DNA from: UBA9300 sp964577305 | Lineage (GTDB): Bacteria > Bacteroidota > Bacteroidia > Bacteroidales > VadinHA17 | Assembly: GCA_964577305.1 (NCBI GenBank) | Contig: CAZNYS010000003.1 | Coordinates: 1 to 64,000 of the forward strand | Length of the DNA: 64,000 bases | Direction: 5' to 3' | In this document: positions 45,702-53,398 of the stretch, in pieces | Position numbering within the stretch: position 1 is the stretch's first letter | How the letters are laid out: each line of letters opens with the position of its first letter | Notes under the pieces: generated by a model | What the model was told of the DNA's origin: nothing | The model's input: the letters and a program-made list of their open reading frames with translations, nothing else | Databases searched by the model: none | Made by a program: the position numbers and the translations under genes

Positions 45702-45730
45702 TCCTTATATTTGTATGAAGACTATCTTTA

Positions 45731-46873
45731 TTACTTAACAACTCCGAATACTACTTCCAGGGTGTTCAGCAGTACTGCTTCAGTGTAAGCAGGATTATGG
45801 AAACCAACACTCCTGTCTTCCTCAATAGCCTGCCAGTTGGTAAAGGCTGCAAGGTGCTCTTCTGTCTGTGGTGCAACTACTGTTGGATCGCTTGTGTGTA
45901 CAAGATATCCGTCGGCATCCATTACACCGGCATTTTGTAGTTCTGTCATCAGTTCCTCAAGCAGTGCGGTAATATTGGTCTGGATTCCTTCCAATACATC
46001 ATCAAGGTCAAGTATACCTTCAGGTGTATGACATTCTAAACATAAAGCAGGCCAGTTGGCAACTAATGAACTGTGATACTCATAACCAAAATTAAATGTA
46101 TGACCACCGGCCTGTGTGCCGTATGCATCATTCATATGACATGTTACACATCCATCAGAAGCCGCACCAACAAGGTGGTTTTCTTCTGCGGGATAGCTTG
46201 TCGAACCATCAAATTCATAAAGACCTTCACCTACAAAAATATTATATTGTGGTCCGTGGTGAATTCCCCAGCGGTATGATTCAATATCTGAAATTTCAGC
46301 CGTTCCTCCATCGTCCCAGTTGGCAAGTGTATACTCAAGCGCTCTTCCCTGGTGGCAGCCTGTACACATATTACCCGTACCTATATCAACGGTGGTGGCG
46401 GTTGAACCGTCAACACTATGCCACCCAACTGTGGCTCCGGTCTTATTCAGGTCCCAGTCATCCTCGGTCCAGGTATTGTGGATGCCATGGCATGTGTAGC
46501 AATTGATCTGGTTGGGATTACTTATTACTCCTGCTGCTTCTTTGTTGCCAATTGTTGACTCAAAATCACCTGCTGCATTTACCTCAAGGAATCCCTGGCT
46601 GGTATGGCAGGGGGCACAGTCAGCGTCATTTCTTTCTGCATTGCCACCGGTAGCATGAATCGATGCCTCCCACTGTGCTGAAACTGCAGTGATGATCTGG
46701 TTATTGTCGTGGCATGTAATACAACCTGCAGTACCTGCTGGTCCCTGTGGTCCCGTTGGTCCTGTTGGTCCTGTTGGTCCTGCTGGTCCCTGTGGCCCTT
46801 CCGGTCCCTCACAGGCAGTAAAAGCAAAGGTTACTGCGGCAATAATCAGTAATAGATTTGATAGTTTCTTCAT
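45731..46873 (-). CDS. Hexahaem cytochrome c lipoprotein with collagen-like stalk
   Basis: The start at ATG 46873 gives 380 residues beginning with a lipoprotein signal (LLLIIAAVTFAFTAC, C21). Nine Gly-X-Y triplets (residues 23-49, mostly GPT, GPQ and GPA) form a collagen-like stalk, ending one residue before the first haem. Six CxxCH motifs start at C51, C86, C125, C170, C242 and C278. A longer start upstream would hide the signal peptide. The layout suggests a cytochrome held away from the membrane, possibly at the surface, for electron transfer. The DNA repeats encoding the stalk are prone to slippage. It is divergent from the Crp/Fnr gene. Confidence 0.9.
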   Translation of the reverse strand: MKKLSNLLLIIAAVTFAFTACEGPEGPQGPAGPTGPTGPTGPQGPAGTAGCITCHDNNQIITAVSAQWEASIHATGGNAERNDADCAPCHTSQGFLEVNAAGDFESTIGNKEAAGVISNPNQINCYTCHGIHNTWTEDDWDLNKTGATVGWHSVDGSTATTVDIGTGNMCTGCHQGRALEYTLANWDDGGTAEISDIESYRWGIHHGPQYNIFVGEGLYEFDGSTSYPAEENHLVGAASDGCVTCHMNDAYGTQAGGHTFNFGYEYHSSLVANWPALCLECHTPEGILDLDDVLEGIQTNITALLEELMTELQNAGVMDADGYLVHTSDPTVVAPQTEEHLAAFTNWQAIEEDRSVGFHNPAYTEAVLLNTLEVVFGVVK

Positions 46874-47011
46874 GGGTATGAATTTTAATGTCTGTTGATA
46901 ATATTTTCTTAAATCATAATGCAATGCAATGTAAGGTTTTTTTTTGTTTGTTACTTTTATAACAGTATTGATCTTGTCCTTTGCGTTAAGTGATAGTTTC
47001 TTGTATCTTTG

Positions 47012-47025
47012 TTGATAAATATCAA
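47012..47025. promoter_or_regulatory. Perfect FNR-type box between the cytochrome lipoprotein and the Crp/Fnr gene
   Basis: TTGAT-AAAT-ATCAA matches the FNR consensus TTGAT-N4-ATCAA exactly and extends to a 16-bp palindrome with flanking G and C. Its centre is 95 bp from the regulator ATG and 145 bp from the lipoprotein ATG, so it could control either or both. Confidence 0.7.
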
Positions 47026-47113
47026 CACACATTATGTTTTCGAGCATTATCCGTATTGATATCATATTCTGGTATTGTTGTATAATTATGTTTTCTTAAA
47101 GGGAGGAAAATCT

Positions 47114-47806
47114 ATGGCAAAAGAGAATATTTGCAATTGTGTTGATTGTAAAGAAGGCTGGGCAAATTTCAAGGTGCTGACTGATAAAGAACTGGTGTTG
47201 CTGGAAGAAAGCAGGTATGAAGCAGATTTCAGACAGGGGGAGATGATAATTAAACAATCATCACCAGCCTCAAATGCAGTCTTCCTGCGTTCGGGAATGG
47301 CAAAGATATACATGGAAGGGCAGGGACGGAAGAACCTAATAATCAGTATCGCCAAACCCGGAATGATGATAGTGGGGCCTGGATTATATACAGATTCGCG
47401 GTATACTTTTTCAGTCTCAAGTATTAATGAAGCTAAAGTTTGTTTCATCAGCATTGAAGTAATTAAAGACCTGTTCAGGCACAATAAGGCATTTGCTGAA
47501 GGAGTCTTAAAAGAAATGAGCACCATGTCTAATTTTTATCTTGAAAGGTTGCTGAGTATGACACAGAAAAAAATGCCGGGCAGAGTGGCTGAAGTTCTTT
47601 TATATCTTGCAAATGAAGTATTTAACTCTGATGAGTTCACACCATCGCTGACCCGCCAGGAACTGGCTGATATGGCCGGAATGGCAAAGGAAAGCATTGT
47701 CAGAATATTGAAAGACTTTTCTGATGAAGGTATAATATGCTCGGATTGCCCTGACATAAAGATACTTAAGAAAGACAAATTACAAATGATATCATATAAC
47801 GGATAA
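47114..47806 (+). CDS. Crp/Fnr-family transcriptional regulator with N-terminal cysteines
   Basis: ATG 47114 follows a good GGGAGG ribosome site and gives 230 residues. A cyclic-nucleotide-binding-type beta-roll fills residues 20-130, and a winged helix-turn-helix follows (LTRQELADMAGMAKESIVRILKDFSDEGII). The N terminus has C7, C9 and C12 (ICNCVDC), and C110 lies in the beta-roll. Three N-terminal plus one central cysteine recalls FNR, though the spacing differs, so an oxygen- or NO-sensitive cluster is possible. It most likely binds the nearby FNR-type boxes. ccsBA starts 8 bp after it. Confidence 0.9.
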   Translation: MAKENICNCVDCKEGWANFKVLTDKELVLLEESRYEADFRQGEMIIKQSSPASNAVFLRSGMAKIYMEGQGRKNLIISIAKPGMMIVGPGLYTDSRYTFSVSSINEAKVCFISIEVIKDLFRHNKAFAEGVLKEMSTMSNFYLERLLSMTQKKMPGRVAEVLLYLANEVFNSDEFTPSLTRQELADMAGMAKESIVRILKDFSDEGIICSDCPDIKILKKDKLQMISYNG

Positions 47807-47814
47807 TATTACCT

Positions 47815-50800
47815 ATGAAATTTAATTTACGAATGCTTTTTTCACCCGTTTTTACGGGTGTTTTATTTGTGGTCTTTACTGTAGCTATGGCAGTAGCCAC
47901 CTTTGTTGAAAATGATTTTGGTGCAGCATCGGCGCGCCAACTAATATATAACAGCAAATGGTTTGAACTGATATTCCTGTTATTGGTTGTTAATCTGAGT
48001 GGTCAGATCTTTATTTATAAACTGTATAAAAAGAAGAAACTTACTGTACTTATTTTTCACCTGTCATTTATAATAATAATAGCAGGTGCTGCAATAACAC
48101 GATATACAGGGTATGATGGGAAAGTCCATATCCGCGAGGGACAGGCTGCTTCACACGGGCTAACCAGTGATAAATATATGTCAATTGATATATATAATAA
48201 CCAGGATGAGCTGCTTGTGTCACATGAAGAAAGAGTGATGGTGACAAATACATCCCTGGGTAGTTTCTACAGGGAAGGTGAAATGGATAATATTCCTTTT
48301 TCGGTAAGGTACTCCAGGTATATCCCAAATGCCAGTGAGTCGGTGGTCGATACTGAAGATGGCATACCCATTGTAGCATTACTGATCACCAGGGGCAGAA
48401 CATTCCGTGAAGTGGTCTACCTGGCAGAAGGAGAAACCAGAAGCTTTGATAATCTCAGGCTGGGATTCGGTGATGATGAGAACTGTGACCTGAGAATAAT
48501 GTTAAAGGCTGATACTTTCAGCATCATATCAAACACCGGGCTTACAAGTATGAGTATGATGACACGCGAAACAGTTAACATACCTGCAGGTGCAGAAACT
48601 GCTTTCAGGGAAATGATAATTTATACCACCCCTCACTACAGGATCGTACCGCAAAAATTATCAATAAGCGGCAGGGTAGTACCGGTTAGCATTGACCAGG
48701 AAAATTCTGTTACAGGAAAAGATGCTTTTGAAATTGAACTGAGATATGGTACTGACCTAAGAAGATTATATGTATACGATATTTATAATGGGAATATAGA
48801 TACGGCAGAGACTGAATTTGGTGATAAAAGGTTCATAGTCTCATATGGACCTGAAAGAATAGATTTCCCGTTTACGATAATGCTGGATGACTTTATACTT
48901 GAAAGATACCCGGGTTCATCGAGCCCCTCGGGATACCGCAGCGAGGTTGTGCTCATTGATAAGGAGAATGAAGTAAATATGCCATATTCAATATATATGA
49001 ATAATATCCTGAAATACCGGGGTTACAGATTTTACCAGTCATCCTATGACCCGGATGAAAAGGGAACTATTTTATCTGTAAACCATGACAGGGCAGGCAT
49101 GGTGGTTACATATACAGGGTATGCTCTACTGTTTGTTTTTATAATTCTGACATTGATTAACAAAAACTCGGTATTCCGGAAAATCAAACCTTCTTTATGG
49201 AGAAATTCAGGATCTAAATTACTTGCAGTGGTTATCCTCTTTCTTTCACTGAACATAGGTGCCAGGGCTAATCCTTCTAAAATAGTATACGATAAAGCGA
49301 AAGTTGAGGAGTTCGGGAAAGTGTTGGTACAGGACCAGAGGGGAAGAACAAAGCCTCTCTATACACTCAGTAACGATATCCTAAGAAAGATAAGCCGTAA
49401 AAACAGCTATCAGGGTTATTCGCCAATGCAGGTGTTTATGGGATTAAGCACAGATTTTCAGAACTGGCAGGATGAGCCTCTGATAAAAGTGTCAAATAAG
49501 GACCTGAGAAAAACCATAGGTATAACCCAAGAATATGCCTCTGTAAATCAACTGATAGATTTTGACAAGGGTGAATATATTCTGTCCGGTATGATACAGG
49601 AGGTTGTAAATAAACCTTCAGGTGAGAGAAATAAGATGGATAAAGAGATCATTAAGGTTGATGAGAGGTTAAATATTATCATGATGCTCGCAAGGGGTGA
49701 GTTTTTCAGGCTTTTCCCCCTCAGGGACGGCACTGATAACTGGGGTACTCCTTCCCAGGCACTGGTAAATGCAATCCATAAGGAAGATAGCCTTTATATT
49801 AGTAATATCCTCTCCCTGTATACCAGTGCATTATTTGAAGGTAAAAATACAGGCAACTATAGCGGGGCAGATGAGTACCTCGAATCACTGATCAATTATC
49901 AGCGCAAATTTGCAGGGTATGACCTGCCATCGGAAAGCCAGATTAAAGCTGAAATACTCTACTATAAATCAGTGATATTTGAACGGCTGTTCCCTTATTA
50001 CGCAACAGTTGGTATTGTAATGCTTATTATACTGATCACAATGATTATAAGGGGCAGAACAGGCAGAACACCGGTAATAAAGGTCTTTTCCGGACTTATC
50101 CTGATTGGATTTATTTTTCACAGCCTCGGTCTTGGCATAAGATGGTATATTTCAGGACATTCACCTATGAGTAACGGTTATGAGTCAATGCTTTTTATTT
50201 CATGGGTAACAGTTCTTGCTGGTTTGTTTTTCAGCCGCCGGTCTTCACTAACCCTGGCTGCAACAGCAGTGCTCGCATCACTTACCCTGATGGTAGCACA
50301 TCTTAGTTTCATGGATCCTGAGATAACCAACCTGGTGCCAGTACTGCAGTCCTACTGGCTTACATTGCATGTATCAGTTATTACTGCAAGCTACGGGTTC
50401 CTTGGACTTGGAGCAATACTGGGACTGGTGAATATGATTCTCTATTCCCTTAATACACAGGATAACAGGAAACATATACTGAAAACAGTTGATGATCTTT
50501 CAGTAATTAATTACCGTACCCTTGCCCTTGGATTGTATTTCTTAACTATAGGTACATTCCTTGGCGCAGTATGGGCGAATGAATCATGGGGTAGGTACTG
50601 GGGCTGGGATCCCAAGGAAACATGGTCGCTTATATCAATGATAGTTTATGCTTTCGTTATTCATTCAAAGAATATTAAAGCACTGAACAGCATTTTTGCA
50701 TTTAATATTATGTCAGTATATGCTTTTTCAGCGGTGCTTATGACCTATTTCGGGGTTAATTATTACCTGTCGGGTTTGCATTCATACGCAGGTGGAGATC

Positions 50801-50907
50801 CAGTTCCTATACCTGCTTTTGTGTATGTTTCAATAGCAGTATTACTGGTACTGTCCTTTTACTCGTACAGCAGGTATAATAATCTTGTAAAAGCCCTGTC
50901 ATCCTGA
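47815..50907 (+). CDS. ccsBA: Fused cytochrome c maturation protein CcsBA (ResB-CcsA)
   Basis: This 1030-residue inner-membrane protein exports haem and attaches it to apocytochromes c (system II). The N-terminal half is ResB-like, with helices near 12-30, 42-60 and 76-94, a large periplasmic domain, then another helix. The C-terminal half is CcsA-like, with the haem-binding WWD motif WGRYWGWDPKETWSL and flanking histidines. It is next to genes for at least 15 c-type haems, matching the need. Its stop codon TGA lies inside a repeated element (TCATCCTGAGGG). Confidence 0.95.
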   Translation: MKFNLRMLFSPVFTGVLFVVFTVAMAVATFVENDFGAASARQLIYNSKWFELIFLLLVVNLSGQIFIYKLYKKKKLTVLIFHLSFIIIIAGAAITRYTGYDGKVHIREGQAASHGLTSDKYMSIDIYNNQDELLVSHEERVMVTNTSLGSFYREGEMDNIPFSVRYSRYIPNASESVVDTEDGIPIVALLITRGRTFREVVYLAEGETRSFDNLRLGFGDDENCDLRIMLKADTFSIISNTGLTSMSMMTRETVNIPAGAETAFREMIIYTTPHYRIVPQKLSISGRVVPVSIDQENSVTGKDAFEIELRYGTDLRRLYVYDIYNGNIDTAETEFGDKRFIVSYGPERIDFPFTIMLDDFILERYPGSSSPSGYRSEVVLIDKENEVNMPYSIYMNNILKYRGYRFYQSSYDPDEKGTILSVNHDRAGMVVTYTGYALLFVFIILTLINKNSVFRKIKPSLWRNSGSKLLAVVILFLSLNIGARANPSKIVYDKAKVEEFGKVLVQDQRGRTKPLYTLSNDILRKISRKNSYQGYSPMQVFMGLSTDFQNWQDEPLIKVSNKDLRKTIGITQEYASVNQLIDFDKGEYILSGMIQEVVNKPSGERNKMDKEIIKVDERLNIIMMLARGEFFRLFPLRDGTDNWGTPSQALVNAIHKEDSLYISNILSLYTSALFEGKNTGNYSGADEYLESLINYQRKFAGYDLPSESQIKAEILYYKSVIFERLFPYYATVGIVMLIILITMIIRGRTGRTPVIKVFSGLILIGFIFHSLGLGIRWYISGHSPMSNGYESMLFISWVTVLAGLFFSRRSSLTLAATAVLASLTLMVAHLSFMDPEITNLVPVLQSYWLTLHVSVITASYGFLGLGAILGLVNMILYSLNTQDNRKHILKTVDDLSVINYRTLALGLYFLTIGTFLGAVWANESWGRYWGWDPKETWSLISMIVYAFVIHSKNIKALNSIFAFNIMSVYAFSAVLMTYFGVNYYLSGLHSYAGGDPVPIPAFVYVSIAVLLVLSFYSYSRYNNLVKALSS

Positions 50908-50965
50908 GGGAGCGAAGACCGCCTACGCCGAAGGCCTTGGCGGACGATGTGACCGAAGGATCTTT
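50897..50965. repeat. Dispersed-type repeat overlapping the ccsBA stop codon
   Basis: TGTCATCCTGAGGGAGCGAAG...CGAAGGATCTTTAT has the form of a short dispersed palindromic repeat seen in many genomes. It contains CCGCC-tac-GCC-gaa-GGC-ctt-GGCGG (50919-50943), a nested hairpin. The last codons of ccsBA (TCA TCC TGA) come from the repeat. Confidence 0.6.
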
Positions 50966-50970
50966 ATAAA

Positions 50971-51250
50971 GGGATTATTCCTCCTCTCTTCGTTCGGAGT
51001 AATGATCCCTTTGGGGAGTACCACCGGACATTTAAAGCCGGCTGCCTTCGGCAGCTACGGCTTTTTATTTTATATGGCTTATGCCAGCGAGCTGTCAGCG
51101 CCGTATAAAGGAGGGATTACCTCCCTCACTTTGTTCGGTCGGTGATCCCTGTTGGGGGGTACTTCTGACATCTAAAACCGGCTGCCTCCGGCAGCTACGG
51201 CTTTTTATTTTATATGGCTTATGCCAGCAAGCTGTCAACGCCACATAAAA
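50971..51250. repeat. Two tandem 140-bp repeats, each with a hairpin and T run
   Basis: Units at about 50971-51110 and 51113-51250 align with a 140-bp offset. They share GGGATTA near their start, TGATCCCT, CCGGCTGCC-TYCG-GCAGCTACGG, CTTTTTATTTTATATGGCTT and ATGCCAGC-AGCTGTCA-CGCC. The second copy has drifted at scattered positions, so the duplication is not recent. Confidence 0.8.
51036..51067 (+). terminator. Terminator-like hairpin after ccsBA (first repeat unit)
   Basis: AGCCG pairs with CGGCT around an inner CTGCC-TTC-GGCAG hairpin, followed by TTTTTATTTT. The same structure recurs in the second unit near 51177-51207, with one mismatch in the outer stem. Confidence 0.65.
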
Positions 51251-51285
51251 ATAAAAAGCCGACACACTGTGTGTGCCGGCTTTAG
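51250..51285 (-). terminator. Terminator of tRNA-His
   Basis: On the minus strand AAAGCCGGCACACAC pairs with GTGTGTCGGCTTT and is followed by TTATTTTT, just downstream of the tRNA. Confidence 0.8.
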
Positions 51286-51292
51286 ATGTCCG

Positions 51293-51367
51293 GGTGAAAG
51301 ATGGGATTCGAACCCACGACCCCTGGAACCACAATCCAGTGCTCTAACCAACTGAGCTACATTCACC
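51293..51367 (-). tRNA. tRNA-His (anticodon GTG)
   Basis: The minus strand folds into a full cloverleaf. The anticodon stem CTGGA-TCCAG holds loop TTGTGGT with anticodon GTG. The T arm is GTGGG-TTCGAAT-CCCAT, and the D arm contains AGCTCAGTTGGTTAGAGC. The extra 5' G(-1) opposite C73, the identity mark of tRNA-His, is present. One T-T mismatch lies in the acceptor stem (6-67). CCA is not encoded. Confidence 0.96.
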
Positions 51368-51545
51368 ATATCCGGAATGCAAAGAAAATGTAAAAAAATA
51401 ATATTGCAAAATTTTAAGGCTTTTTACCATACTCACTGTTCAATTATTATCTTTGCACGGTTCCTTAAAAAATGAACCAGGGATGCAATTCCTTTATTTA
51501 CCTGCTATTATTACGTTTCACACACCTATAAATTAAGAAAATATT

Positions 51546-52892
51546 TTGGCAAAACCAAAATTCATAAATAATATTTCGGGACTGCAACTGTTTCAGTTAC
51601 TTCGCTTTGTAGTATTTTTTATAATAAGTATTGTATTTACTAAAAGCTACCTTACTCCTGAAGCGATCGGTTCATGGGAAATGTTCATGTTTATCGCCAG
51701 TTTCTTAAGTTTCTTCTGGGTGACCGGCATCATACAGTCATTGCTGCCCTTATATAACCGTAACCGCACGTTCAGGCGACTGGGTGAGAATATCAGTGAA
51801 AAATCGCCCGAGATATTCAATGCATTCTTGCTGCTGCTGGCTTTCAGCCTGTTATTTTTCTTTTCAGGCCATGCCCTGAAAAGCAGTTTCTCTGTTTATG
51901 GATATACGGGTAATACACCATATTTGAATCTTCTGCTTCTTTACCTGTTGCTAAGCAGTCCGGTGTGCCTGATCGAGTATATTTATCTGCTCAGGGATCG
52001 TGCTTATCGAATATTCCAGTATGGGATTTACACTTTCCTGGCACAGCTGGTATTGATTATTGCTCCCATACTGGCCGGTAAAGGTATTATGTGGGCTATT
52101 TACGGGCTATTATTCATAACAGCTGTCAGGTGGGTCTGGTTAATAATATTACTTTTCAGGTATGCTGAATTCAGGATCTCATTTGATTTTATGAAGGAGC
52201 ATCTGAAACTGGGCTGGCCTTTAATAATAACAGCCCTAATAAGTGGATCAGCTCAATATATAGATGGGATCATTGTATCGGCTCATTTTGATGACCCACG
52301 AATGTTTGCAATTTTCAGGTATGGTGCCAAGGAGTTCCCTGTTGTCATGATGCTTGCCACAGGTCTAAGCAATGCCATGCTTCCACAGTTTGGAACAAGG
52401 GCAAAACTGAAGGAATCGCTTCAGGTCATCAAAAGAAAGTCCCGTAACCTTATGCATTACCTATTCCCTATGTCAATGCTGGTGCTGCTTTTTTCCAGAT
52501 GGCTTTATCCGCGTATGTTTACACCCTATTTCCTGAAGAGTGCTGATATTTTCATGATATACATATTGCTTGTCATACCAAGAATGCTCTTTCCGCAAAC
52601 AATTATAATAGGCAGGAAAAAAACAGGTATAGCAATGAGTGCAGCTATTTTTGAGCTGGTGGTTAATCTTCCCCTGAGCTTATGGCTGGTGAAAGATTAT
52701 GGTGCAGTTGGGGTGGCACTCGCAACTTTCGCCGTATATTTTCTCAGTAAAGTATATCTCGCAGGATACCTCTGGATAAAGATGAAGATAAAACCTACTG
52801 AATATATCCCTCTATTAACATTTTTTATCTATTCGGTATTATTAACAATACTGTTTGTACTGATCGACCACAGGATTATAGATATCAGTTAA
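51546..52892 (+). CDS. Polysaccharide flippase-like membrane protein (MOP superfamily)
   Basis: This 448-residue protein has 12-14 hydrophobic helices of the Wzx/MurJ-type MOP superfamily, which flip lipid-linked sugars across the inner membrane. ISGLQLFQLLRFVVFFIISIVFTKSYLTPEAIGSWEMF opens the domain and WPLIITALISGSAQYIDGIIVSAHFD starts the second half. It begins with TTG at 51546; the first ATG is about 40 residues in and would cut helix 1. No glycosyltransferase genes are adjacent, so its substrate is unknown. Confidence 0.82.
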   Translation: MAKPKFINNISGLQLFQLLRFVVFFIISIVFTKSYLTPEAIGSWEMFMFIASFLSFFWVTGIIQSLLPLYNRNRTFRRLGENISEKSPEIFNAFLLLLAFSLLFFFSGHALKSSFSVYGYTGNTPYLNLLLLYLLLSSPVCLIEYIYLLRDRAYRIFQYGIYTFLAQLVLIIAPILAGKGIMWAIYGLLFITAVRWVWLIILLFRYAEFRISFDFMKEHLKLGWPLIITALISGSAQYIDGIIVSAHFDDPRMFAIFRYGAKEFPVVMMLATGLSNAMLPQFGTRAKLKESLQVIKRKSRNLMHYLFPMSMLVLLFSRWLYPRMFTPYFLKSADIFMIYILLVIPRMLFPQTIIIGRKKTGIAMSAAIFELVVNLPLSLWLVKDYGAVGVALATFAVYFLSKVYLAGYLWIKMKIKPTEYIPLLTFFIYSVLLTILFVLIDHRIIDIS

Positions 52893-52911
52893 CTGTCATC
52901 CAGATCCCCGA

Positions 52912-53232
52912 CAGGGTCATGATGTAGAAGCAGCCGCTGCACTTTACACGATGGCAGTAGCACGTGATCCATCATATACCCTTTCAACAAATACAGGACA
53001 GGACCTGATTGATGAGATCATGATACAGCGCCGTGTTGAACTCTGGGGTGAGGGGCAGCGTTTCTTCGATCTGAAACGACTGAATTTGCCTCTCGACAGA
53101 ACCGGCGGTAACCATTCATCATCCATAAACGGAACCCTTATGCAGGTACCTGCAGGGGATACCAGGTGGATATCACTGATACCACAGGCTGAAATGGATG
53201 CCAATCCGAATATGGTACAGAATGATCTCTAG
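52912..53232 (+). pseudogene. SusD C-terminal remnant
   Basis: From about 52912 the frame reads QGHDVEAAAALYTMAVARDPSYTLS, then DEIMIQRRVELWGEGQRFFDLKRL and DTRWISLIPQAEMDANPNM-QN. These are the conserved last 100 residues of SusD/RagB proteins. The first 350 or so residues and the signal peptide are absent, and no susC is adjacent. The frame is still open and ends in TAG. It starts about 20 bp after the flippase stop codon, so a deletion probably fused the two loci. Confidence 0.85.
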
Positions 53233-53254
53233 GTATTGAATCATCTGATGATAT

Positions 53255-53285
53255 TAAAAAAGGCTGCCACGGCAGCCTTTTTTTT
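53255..53285. terminator. Bidirectional terminator after the susD remnant
   Basis: AAAAAAGGCTGCC-AC-GGCAGCCTTTTTTTT is a perfect 7-bp GC stem flanked by an A run and a T run, so it can act on both strands. Confidence 0.9.
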
Positions 53286-53398
53286 GTTCTCTGGAAAATG
53301 GAAATATCCCACTAATCCATTAATCCAATATTCCAACAATCCATTTGAAAATTCTGAATATATTTGTAAACTCTTTCAATTGTTTATCTAAGTTAACA

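Larger units (their letters stand above)
45326..45730. other. Repeat-rich intergenic region
   Basis: The 405 bp between convergent genes hold no credible gene. They contain two strong palindromes and a decayed third (45353-45460), a MITE-like element (45468-45653) and a minus-strand terminator (45672-45701). Confidence 0.7.
50908..51292. other. Repeat-rich intergenic region between ccsBA and tRNA-His
   Basis: No protein gene is supported in these 385 bp. They hold the end of a dispersed repeat, two tandem units each carrying a terminator-like hairpin, and the tRNA-His terminator. Confidence 0.7.

Noticed and set aside
45556..45741. Minus-strand reading frame of 61 codons
   Set aside because: It lies across the MITE-like element and a terminator hairpin; codon content reflects repeat sequence.
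46689..46898. Plus-strand reading frame rich in Pro-Val-Gly-Pro opposite the collagen-like stalk
   Set aside because: It is the antisense image of the Gly-X-Y repeat in the cytochrome lipoprotein and has no start signal or homology of its own.
46874..47065. Longer N terminus for the hexahaem lipoprotein
   Set aside because: It would bury the lipoprotein signal and cover the FNR-type box; ATG 46873 fits a lipoprotein.
50971..51250. Possible CRISPR array
   Set aside because: There are only two long, diverged units with no spacers of regular length and no cas genes.
51095..51334. Minus-strand reading frame of 79 codons
   Set aside because: It runs through tRNA-His and repeated DNA; coding is not credible.
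53282..53398. Possible regulatory repeat (AATCCATTAATCCAATATTCCAACAATCCA)
   Set aside because: It is short, imperfect and A/T-rich with no symmetry; likely simple-sequence drift.
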